From: an uncultured Bacteroidaceae bacterium
Lineage (GTDB): Bacteria > Bacteroidota > Bacteroidia > Bacteroidales > Bacteroidaceae
NCBI GenBank assembly: GCA_904502235.1
Contig: CAJGDP010000018.1
Span: 1-34,982 of the forward strand
Length of the DNA stretch: 34,982 nucleotides
Direction: 5' to 3'
Shown: piece by piece, positions 24,657 to 30,758 of the stretch
Numbering within the stretch: the first letter of the stretch is position 1
How the letters are laid out: the number at the start of each line of letters is the position of its first letter
Made by a program: the position numbers and the translations under genes
Notes under the pieces: generated by a model
What the model was told of the DNA's origin: nothing
Seen by the model: only the letters and a program-made list of their open reading frames with translations
The model's database searches: none

Positions 24657-25217
24657 TTATTTATACATTTTCGTAGTCTGTTTAAAAAGTGCACCAACCT
24701 CGAGCATATTCATTTGTGTTACACTTACAGCGTGCTGCACATCGGCAAAAGCCATCTGCATACAACGCATGGCATCTTCGGGATTGTCGAATGTATCCTC
24801 TTCGGTTTCAGATAATGCAACAACCGTTTCCTTATTTTGCAAAGAAGATGTTTCCACAGCAGGCATTAACAAATAAGCTATCAACACCATTGCTGCCACA
24901 GCCATGCTGTGAATGAGATAACGCGGTATCTTGACAATCTCTCTTTTCTCTTTTACAACAGTCTGCTTCCTCTCTGTCTCATACTCAAGCGGAGTGGCAA
25001 GTTCGTCGAGCACAGCCTCAAGACGTTCCACTGCATCTACGGGCAACTTCACTTCGGCAGGTTCGCCACACAGCGCAATCACAGTCTCCTTGTCCTTGCG
25101 GAGTTCTGCAGGAACATCGTTATCACAAAGATAACGGCACAGTTCGCGTTCCTCTTCAGCGGTAAGTTCCGCATCAAAGAAGCGTTCCATCATTTTTTTC
25201 AAATCTTTTTCTTCCAT
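24657..25217 (-). CDS. putative membrane anti-sigma factor
   Basis: 186 residues. The cytosolic N-terminal part (1-98) starts with the pattern RFFDAELTAEEERELCRYL-C-DNDVPAEL, seen in Bacteroidetes anti-sigma-like proteins encoded next to ECF sigma factors. A single transmembrane helix follows at about 101-120 (LIHSMAVAAMVLIAYLLMPA), then a short periplasmic tail of about 65 residues. It lies 8 nt after the sigma gene. The inferred role is to hold the sigma factor at the membrane until a periplasmic signal releases it. The assignment rests on position, topology and the N-terminal pattern; no zinc-binding HxxxCxxC motif is present. Confidence 0.75.
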   Translation of the reverse strand: MEEKDLKKMMERFFDAELTAEEERELCRYLCDNDVPAELRKDKETVIALCGEPAEVKLPVDAVERLEAVLDELATPLEYETERKQTVVKEKREIVKIPRYLIHSMAVAAMVLIAYLLMPAVETSSLQNKETVVALSETEEDTFDNPEDAMRCMQMAFADVQHAVSVTQMNMLEVGALFKQTTKMYK

Positions 25218-25225
25218 AAAACTCC

Positions 25226-25708
25226 TTATTTAAAATAAATCTCTCTGAATCGTTTCCTCAAACGGGATATTATTACCCGCACATTAACTTCCGACAAACC
25301 TGTAAGTTCAGCTATTTCTTCATTAGCCGTTCCGTGCATACTCATCTGCATGACTCTGCGATGCAATTCCGGAAGACCGGCAAGAAAATGTTCTATGAAT
25401 TCCGCAGTTTCCTTGTGTTCAATATCGGGTGGCGCATTCACTGTTGCTATATCTTCTTCGTCAAATGATTGTTCATCGCGTAACCTGATGGCTCTCCAAC
25501 GGTCTATACAGATATTTTTCAACAATTTACGGCAATAAGCATCAATGGCAACCACGCTTGCAAGTTGCTGTTTGTGTTTCCACAGACGCAGATAAAGGTT
25601 CTGCACGGCGTCCTCTGCCTCAAAGCGGTCGCAAAGCATTCTGTATGCTTCGCGATACAACATCTGCTGCAACGGCATGAAACGTTTTTTAAATTCTGCG
25701 TGTGTCAC
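25226..25708 (-). CDS. ECF-type RNA polymerase sigma factor
   Basis: 160 residues with region 2 (about 10-75: LYREAYRMLCDRFEAEDAVQ and LYLRLWKHK, then the -10-binding helix YCRKLLKNICIDRWR) and region 4 (about 105-155: LPELHRRVMQMSMHGTANEEIAELTGLSEVNVRV, a helix-turn-helix, ending ISRLRKRFRE). There is no region 1 or 3, as in ECF factors. It heads the five-gene operon and is preceded by an ECF-like promoter (25742-25767), suggesting it transcribes its own operon. Its signal and wider regulon are unknown. Confidence 0.93.
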   Translation of the reverse strand: MTHAEFKKRFMPLQQMLYREAYRMLCDRFEAEDAVQNLYLRLWKHKQQLASVVAIDAYCRKLLKNICIDRWRAIRLRDEQSFDEEDIATVNAPPDIEHKETAEFIEHFLAGLPELHRRVMQMSMHGTANEEIAELTGLSEVNVRVIISRLRKRFREIYFK

Positions 25709-25741
25709 TTTATACTGTCTGTGTTATTGCTTTCAACCAAA

Positions 25742-25767
25742 AGACGGATGAAATACCTATTTGTTAC
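25742..25767 (-). promoter_or_regulatory. ECF-type promoter, probably autoregulatory
   Basis: On the minus strand GTAAC (25763-25767), a 16-nt spacer and CGTCT (25742-25746) match the -35 (GGAAC/GTAAC) and -10 (CGTC) pattern of ECF sigma promoters. It lies about 34 nt before the sigma factor start codon. No TAnnTTTG box is evident here. Confidence 0.65.
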
Positions 25768-25805
25768 AAAGAGCTGCAAAAAAAATTAAAAAAATTGATA
25801 TAAGG

Positions 25806-25996
25806 TTACGCAAAAGGCTAATGTCAGAAATAGTTCTTTTTATAATTTTATATGTTTTAAATTATTCCAAGAATTTTCTCCTTAAACCAATCTCATATTT
25901 TCCGGAGTTGTTATTGACATCCTTAGCATTAGGGTCCTTGAATTTCAAATTAAGATTGCCATTGTGCATCGTACAGCAATTATCTACCACACAATC
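25806..25996 (-). pseudogene. decayed copy of the ECF-operon 439-aa/323-aa gene junction
   Basis: The minus strand still encodes, from about 25996 down to TAA at 25862-25864, a peptide ending NNNSGKYEIGLRRKFLE. This parallels the intact protein's ending SNNSANFEFGLKKKFLE, preceded by NLNLKFK where the intact protein has LNLRLK. After the stop, 25812-25830 is a 19-nt exact match to 22678-22696, the signal-peptide region of the 323-aa gene, but the ATG has become ATA and the frame is shifted. Gene order and spacing are the same as at 22680-22860. The rest of both genes is missing. It shows a former tandem copy of this operon segment. Confidence 0.8.
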
Positions 25997-26006
25997 TCTT
26001 AAAGGC

Positions 26007-26121
26007 GGACACAGGCTGTGTCCCTACTGGCTCGGTTGCAGGATACATACCTTTGTACTCCAAGTTTTAATTTCTCATTTCTAATTGTGACGTAGCCACG
26101 ATATAATTGGCACGAAGTGCC
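26007..26121. repeat. hairpin-rich intergenic segment, possible dispersed repeat
   Basis: Three short palindromes occur: GGACACA-GGC-TGTGTCC (26007-26023), CGTAGCCACG near 26091-26100, and GGCAC-GAA-GTGCC (26109-26121). Between them lies AT-rich filler that reads ATTAGAAATGAGAAATTAAA on the minus strand. The last hairpin is 17 nt past the stop of the transglutaminase-like gene and could act as its terminator. Together with the remnant at 25806 it fills the 430-nt gap between genes. The style resembles intergenic repeats of Bacteroidales, but copy number cannot be judged here. Confidence 0.4.
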
Positions 26122-26138
26122 GAACTAGCAACTAAAGT

Positions 26139-27383
26139 TTAAGGTCTCTCTACCCAATCGTAATTGGTTGTTGAAACGGTTGGCAATGCACTATACGACA
26201 CACTGCTTACATTCTCGTCCGACCCACTTACGCTTTCGTATCTGTAATCCTCTGAATACGTATTGCTTCCAGTTAAGAAACCACTATATCCGCACATTCC
26301 TGCAAATCCGCCGTCGGCTGTTATGTCAACCATATACCACAAACCATCTACTTCAGCAATATTCCATGCATGGTTACCCCACGAATCTGTTGTTGTAGAA
26401 GTTCGCATTGCTCCTGTTACATACACACATTTAAGACCAACTCTTTGACACAACATTAAATATGCTCGTGAAAATCCCTCGCACACTGCTTTTTTAGTTA
26501 TAAATGCACCTGTAATATTTCCACAATTGGCATTGCTTACACCTCCGTAATCTGCCCAATCAATATATCCGTCGTGTATTATTTTTGCTTTCTCAAATTG
26601 GGTTATTGATGAGGTGATTTTTTTTGTAATATCATCGCATGCTGCATATATTTGTGCCATTTCCGAGGCATATCCTTCAGGTGTACACGAATTTACAACA
26701 CGCAAATAGTATTGGTAATTGGTATAGTCGTAGCGATAGATATAGTTTACCAAAACATACGCTTCGGGAACATCTTTAATTATAAGATTTGTCAGACGCA
26801 TCACCTTGTTTTGATCAATTGAGGTTATTCCTTGTGAATAGAAATCGAGATATACTCGATGATATATATCGGAATATGTTTTTGAATTGCTCTCAAAAGC
26901 CAATATTTGTCTTAGCATATAGTTATATATGGTTTTATCCGAGTCGCTAAGTTCGGAATATCCATGACGATAAACCGACTCCCCGTTTGCCACAACAGTT
27001 ATTACACATTGAGCATCCTTCCCCCCAGCTTTTGCTGTAATGGTTACCGAACCTGCTTTCAACGGCATAATATTTCCGTTATTATCAACCGATGCTACTG
27101 ATGCATTTGACGAAGTCCACTCAATTTTGGGATAGCTATCTCCTTCGTAATCAACAGTTGGTTGCAATGCATAGCTAAATCCTTGCAGCAAACCAATTGC
27201 AGTTCTGTTTAAAGAGATTGAATTTACCTTAACTACCGCTACTTTTTCAAACTTAATACTATCAATCTCGGTTATTGCGATAGAGAGTACCGATCCGTCT
27301 TTTTTATAAACCTGAAGCGAATCTTGAGCAAACACAGATTGTATAAACAAAGTGCATATAAGCACAACAAAGTATTTTTTCAT
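26139..27383 (-). CDS. secreted Big2 and transglutaminase-like protein
   Basis: The start is taken at 27383 (414 residues, MKKYFVVLICTLFIQSVFAQ, a clear signal peptide). The frame opens at 27428, upstream of the likely -7 box, so that start is rejected. After a short strand segment, residues 53-132 form a bacterial Ig-like (Big2) domain: SISLNRTAIGLLQG, WTSSNASVASVDNNGNI, KAGSVTITAKAGG. A helical linker leads to a transglutaminase-like domain with the complete Cys301 (AVCEGFSRAY), His338 (GNHAWN) and Asp353 (YMVDITAD) triad. Such proteins act as cysteine peptidases or crosslinkers outside the cell, or as scaffold proteins. Target unknown. Confidence 0.87.
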   Translation of the reverse strand: MKKYFVVLICTLFIQSVFAQDSLQVYKKDGSVLSIAITEIDSIKFEKVAVVKVNSISLNRTAIGLLQGFSYALQPTVDYEGDSYPKIEWTSSNASVASVDNNGNIMPLKAGSVTITAKAGGKDAQCVITVVANGESVYRHGYSELSDSDKTIYNYMLRQILAFESNSKTYSDIYHRVYLDFYSQGITSIDQNKVMRLTNLIIKDVPEAYVLVNYIYRYDYTNYQYYLRVVNSCTPEGYASEMAQIYAACDDITKKITSSITQFEKAKIIHDGYIDWADYGGVSNANCGNITGAFITKKAVCEGFSRAYLMLCQRVGLKCVYVTGAMRTSTTTDSWGNHAWNIAEVDGLWYMVDITADGGFAGMCGYSGFLTGSNTYSEDYRYESVSGSDENVSSVSYSALPTVSTTNYDWVERP

Positions 27384-27417
27384 CTTATATCTATTTTTAT
27401 ATGCTGTTTTGAAGGAG

Positions 27418-27425
27418 TAAAGATA
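27418..27425 (-). promoter_or_regulatory. candidate -7 box for the transglutaminase-like gene
   Basis: TATCTTTA on the minus strand, one base from TAnnTTTG, about 35 nt before the ATG at 27383. No TTTG is found at the expected upstream distance. Nothing else is recognisable between 27426 and 27583. Confidence 0.4.
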
Positions 27426-27583
27426 CAAAATATTCGCTAAAACTAAAATTTGACAACTTGCAAACGTAGCAGAGTACGCACATGCTTTGCTATTAACTAA
27501 AAACTAACTGCCATGTATCAGGAGTTCGTTGACACTTTTGGCAAAAAAAAATGATATAAGGGCTGAAAATCACATTTTTGTTC

Positions 27584-27591
27584 TATCTTCG
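27584..27591 (+). promoter_or_regulatory. candidate -7 box for the CBM9-like gene
   Basis: TATCTTCG, a TTCG variant of TAnnTTTG, 22 nt before the ATG at 27614. It shows that the upstream ATG at 27578 in the same frame is unlikely to be used. Confidence 0.4.
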
Positions 27592-27613
27592 CAAAAAACA
27601 AAAAACTAACGAT

Positions 27614-28252
27614 ATGAAAACAATAAACATTCCAAAGATTATCCCGACAGGAAACATAGATAGCATTTTCGAAAATCTGCCGAGCCATGCGATAGACTGC
27701 TGCAACTGGCGTGCGGAATTCCCATACACACCGAATGCCGCATTCAAGTTGTTCCACGACGGCAAAAACCTGTATATCAAATTCTTTGTAACTGAAAATG
27801 ACATACAGGCTGTTGTTGCCGAAGATCAGGGACGCACATGGACTGACCCTTGTGTGGAATTCTTTGTCTCGCCCGAAGGCAATCTCGACTATTATAATTT
27901 TGAATGTACCTGCACAGGTAAGCTGTTGCTTGCATGGCATCCTGCCGATGCTCCTAAAGAGAGTGCCGGCAAAGAAGTGCTAGACAGTGTAAAGCGCATT
28001 CCGTCGCTTGGAACAGAGCCTTTTGCCCTGCGCAAAGGCGAGCACTCATGGAGTGTAATTGAAATTATACCGGTTACTGCGCTATTCCGCAGTAATGTGG
28101 AGTGTCTCGACGGCAAGGAGATGACTGCCAACTTCTACAAGTGTGGCGATGAACTCCCCACTCCACATTTCCTCTCGTGGAATGCTATCGAATGGGAGAG
28201 CCCCAGCTTTCACCGCCCCGAGCAGTTCGGTAAATTGGTGTTCCAACAGTAA
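27614..28252 (+). CDS. CBM9-like carbohydrate-binding protein without signal peptide
   Basis: 212 residues from the ATG at 27614 (MKTINIPKI); an upstream in-frame ATG at 27578 precedes the -7 box. The pattern is of carbohydrate-binding module family 9-like proteins: FPYTPNAAFKLFHDGKNLYIKFFV, then the conserved WTDPCVEFFVSPEG and YYNFECTCTGKLL, then HSWSVIEIIPVTALF and a closing WNAIEWESPSFHRPEQFGKL. The domain fills the whole protein and no signal peptide is visible, so it appears cytosolic or exported by another route. The last 68 nt overlap the end of the opposite gene. Confidence 0.82.
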   Translation: MKTINIPKIIPTGNIDSIFENLPSHAIDCCNWRAEFPYTPNAAFKLFHDGKNLYIKFFVTENDIQAVVAEDQGRTWTDPCVEFFVSPEGNLDYYNFECTCTGKLLLAWHPADAPKESAGKEVLDSVKRIPSLGTEPFALRKGEHSWSVIEIIPVTALFRSNVECLDGKEMTANFYKCGDELPTPHFLSWNAIEWESPSFHRPEQFGKLVFQQ

Positions 28253-28952
28253 ATTTATAGTGTACGTCGAAATACCAGTCGAGGTTATGAGGACGGTCGG
28301 GGTCATCGACATGCGCTCTGAGCTGGTCCACATCACATATCATGAACGGCTGACGTATATTGTTGCATGCCCTTAGACGGATTTCATCGCAGATTTCGCG
28401 CTCGAATCTGGTGCCGAACTCCGCAGAGTCCAACAACTCCATACACTTTTTGAAAAAGCTGATCTGTCTGTACAGATCGGCTTTTATCAATATGGGCAAG
28501 TCGTAACAGAGCATCCATCTTACAATCCTGAAAAATCGCGGATAGTCGTTCTTGAAATTATTGGGACGCGATACCAGATATACCCTATACTGTTTATTGA
28601 ACATTATCACAAGGCTGTTGCATGCCATAAGGAACTGCACTTCGTCCATTTCACCTTTTGAGTCCAATTCACAGAAAGCATTGTATGCTTCGGAGAAATC
28701 ATGAAAACGTTTGTCAATTCCTGCAAAATCGGCTATGCGCCCCTCCTTTTCTATAAAATTGGTGATATGCATGTACTCCCCCGTAAAAAGGGATTTCTTT
28801 GCAAAGGTTTCACAGGCGAAGACTGTGGATGTATCATAAAAGCCAAGGTAATCGCCTACTGAATAAGGTTTATGCACCTGTGTGTACGATACGGCATTAT
28901 CCGTTTGCACTCTCTTTTCTTTTTTCCTGAACAAATCTGTGAACCAAAACAT
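28185..28952 (-). CDS. uncharacterised 255-aa protein
   Basis: Family not recognised. The start is taken at the ATG at 28952 (MFWFTDLFRKKEKR), 20 nt after a possible -7 box; the frame is open to 29087 but those codons precede the promoter. The protein is soluble and mostly helical in the middle (HDFSEAYNAFCELDSKGEMDEVQFL, split by hydrophobic positions), rich in Phe, Tyr, Arg and Asp, with six Cys. The N-terminal FWF-LF-RKK could be a short membrane-touching helix. The last 20-odd residues (from about FTVGTPIYRTARGG) are encoded antisense to the CBM9-like gene's end, so the tail is probably not functionally constrained. Coding is supported by an uninterrupted frame and sensible composition over 230 codons. 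Confidence 0.65.
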   Translation of the reverse strand: MFWFTDLFRKKEKRVQTDNAVSYTQVHKPYSVGDYLGFYDTSTVFACETFAKKSLFTGEYMHITNFIEKEGRIADFAGIDKRFHDFSEAYNAFCELDSKGEMDEVQFLMACNSLVIMFNKQYRVYLVSRPNNFKNDYPRFFRIVRWMLCYDLPILIKADLYRQISFFKKCMELLDSAEFGTRFEREICDEIRLRACNNIRQPFMICDVDQLRAHVDDPDRPHNLDWYFDVHYKFTVGTPIYRTARGGESWGSPIR

Positions 28953-28971
28953 AAGCAGAATATTTTTTCTG

Positions 28972-28979
28972 CTAAGATA
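28972..28979 (-). promoter_or_regulatory. candidate -7 box with leader palindrome
   Basis: TATCTTAG on the minus strand, two bases from TAnnTTTG, precedes the ATG at 28952 by 19 nt. Immediately downstream, 28955-28972 is the palindrome GCAGAA-TATTTT-TTCTGC, which would span the transcription start and could be an operator or a leader hairpin. Confidence 0.3.
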
Positions 28980-29062
28980 AATTCCACAGCGAGCATTTTG
29001 CAATAGAAAGCCAGCACTTCTCCCTTCTTTTTTAACAAGTTTTAAGAATAGGCTAAAAAATA

Positions 29063-29090
29063 TGATTGCCCACAGAGATGCAGGCAATCA
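29063..29090 (-). terminator. intrinsic terminator of the DUF4301 gene
   Basis: An 8-bp stem TGATTGCC/GGCAATCA (29063-29070 with 29083-29090) with a 12-nt loop, followed on the minus strand by ATATTTTTT. It starts 24 nt past the gene's stop. Confidence 0.75.
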
Positions 29091-29113
29091 CATTACAATA
29101 TATTACTTGAATA

Positions 29114-30628
29114 TTATTGGTGTACTTCGCGCAAAAGGTCGTTGACAGTCTTTACTGGATTGAAGGTTATAAGAGGTACTTCAACAAAGATTGTGTTCCA
29201 ATCGCTCATTGCACCATTCCACAGACCGGGCAACTCCATAGCCTTGAGGTCGCGTCCGTTCTTTGACTTGTGTGAAATGAAACCTGTATTCTTGTCGACA
29301 TACGCAGGCAGGTTGAACTTTTCACCCTTATAGTTCTTTACTGCACACACAAGGTCAACAGGATTGAAGTGAGTTCCGTTCTCGAACATTGATTTTGCTC
29401 TTTCGTTGTTCATGTCAATCTGTGAACTTTCAAGAATCTGTAATGAAACTGTTCCGTCCTGATTATATGCAAGGAACGGACCACCACCGGGTTCACCTAC
29501 ATTCTTCACCATACCGCATACACGCATTGGGCGATTCAGTTTCTTATGTAGGAATGCTACAAGTGCATCATTGTCCATTGTTTCGAATCCGGCATTCAAG
29601 CACTGGAGTTCGTTCTGCAGGAAGCACTTCATCTCGTCGAGCTGAGCAGGATTGTAGTTGCCTGAATCGAGAGTCTCGAGATATGCGAATGCCTTCTTCT
29701 GCTTTTCAACCAGGATTCCGGCAAGGAGTTTCTTGTATTTTACAGTCTCGGGTTTCAGACGGTCGGGAACCACATTGTCGATATTTTTGATAAATATTAC
29801 ATCGGCATTTATGTCGTTCAGGTTTTCGATGAGCGCTCCATGACCACCGGGACGGAACACGAGTGAACCGTTCTCGCGGAAAGGTGCATTTTCGGCATCA
29901 ACGGCAATAGTGTCAGTACACTGCTTCTGCTCCGAGAATGTTATATCGTACTTTACATTGAAGAGTTGCTCGTAATATGCCTTTCTTTCAGCAACAAGTT
30001 CCTCAAAAAGAGCCTTATGGTTAGGTGAAACGGTAAAATGCAATTTCACCACTCCATCGGTTGCCGCATATAGGGCACCTTCAACAAAATGTTCTTCGGC
30101 TGATGTGCGCGCATCGGCTTCATATGTATGGAATTTAAGCAGTCCCTTTGGCAATGAACCATAATTCATTCCAGTGAAATCAAGGAGATTGAAGACTACT
30201 GCCTTGTAATTTTCACTTGCTATGAGTTCTTTGATGCTCTTGGAATTATTTTTTACACATACCGCATCAAGGTCGCCATAGAATGCGAACTTTTCTATGT
30301 TTGCAAAGAAATTCTTCTCGAAATCGGTTGTGGGAATATCGTATTCGGCACTCAAGAACGAGAACAGATCCTTGAACATGCGGCTTGCGGCTCCCGATGC
30401 GGGAACGAATTTAAGGATTTCGTTTCCTGCGGCGCAATAGCCATCCCAGAGTTCAAGGTAAGCGTCAACCTCGTTTTCTGCAGGGTTAAGGACACCCTTG
30501 CCGATGGTTGCGGCATCCTCGATTTTCAAAAACGGGAAACCGGTCTTGAATGTTTTCAACTGTTCGGCTACCTGTTCTGCCGAAATACCTTTCTTGCTCA
30601 AAAGCAATTGGTCTGCCTTGCTTATCAT
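29114..30628 (-). CDS. DUF4301 family protein
   Basis: 504 residues, the usual length of this Bacteroidetes family. Recognisable segments are the N-terminal DQLLLSKKGISAEQVAEQL, the glycine/serine loop FVPASGAASRMFKDLF (about 75-90), which resembles the nucleotide-binding loop of sugar-nucleotide pyrophosphorylases, FRPGGHGALIENLNDI with ADVIFIKNIDNV in the middle, and MVKNVGEPGGGPFLAY near the end. The resemblance to UDP-sugar pyrophosphorylases suggests a nucleotidyltransferase fold, but activity is unproven. It is cytosolic and monocistronic, divergent from the RSH gene and ending at the hairpin 29063-29090. Confidence 0.87.
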   Translation of the reverse strand: MISKADQLLLSKKGISAEQVAEQLKTFKTGFPFLKIEDAATIGKGVLNPAENEVDAYLELWDGYCAAGNEILKFVPASGAASRMFKDLFSFLSAEYDIPTTDFEKNFFANIEKFAFYGDLDAVCVKNNSKSIKELIASENYKAVVFNLLDFTGMNYGSLPKGLLKFHTYEADARTSAEEHFVEGALYAATDGVVKLHFTVSPNHKALFEELVAERKAYYEQLFNVKYDITFSEQKQCTDTIAVDAENAPFRENGSLVFRPGGHGALIENLNDINADVIFIKNIDNVVPDRLKPETVKYKKLLAGILVEKQKKAFAYLETLDSGNYNPAQLDEMKCFLQNELQCLNAGFETMDNDALVAFLHKKLNRPMRVCGMVKNVGEPGGGPFLAYNQDGTVSLQILESSQIDMNNERAKSMFENGTHFNPVDLVCAVKNYKGEKFNLPAYVDKNTGFISHKSKNGRDLKAMELPGLWNGAMSDWNTIFVEVPLITFNPVKTVNDLLREVHQ

Positions 30629-30663
30629 AATGGTTGGTTTTAAGTTTTTTCAGTTATTGTGAG

Positions 30664-30671
30664 CGAAAATA
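30664..30671 (-). promoter_or_regulatory. candidate -7 box of the DUF4301 gene
   Basis: TATTTTCG, a TTCG variant of TAnnTTTG, 35 nt before the ATG at 30628. It stands opposite the RSH promoter in the 130-nt divergent gap. Confidence 0.4.
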
Positions 30672-30724
30672 GAAATAATTTCTATAAATGGCAAAATAAA
30701 TGCTGATAATTAAAATAGAAAAAC

Positions 30725-30732
30725 TAAATTCG
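30725..30732 (+). promoter_or_regulatory. candidate -7 box of the RSH gene
   Basis: TAAATTCG, again a TTCG variant, 26 nt before the ATG at 30759. No clear TTTG element is upstream. Confidence 0.4.
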
Positions 30733-30758
30733 CGACATAAAACAGAAGTAAAACAACC

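Noticed and set aside
25806..26138. A missed functional small gene in the 430-nt gap upstream of the sigma factor
   Set aside because: Frames there are short; the only protein-like signal is the decayed C-terminal copy of the 439-aa protein, which lacks a start.
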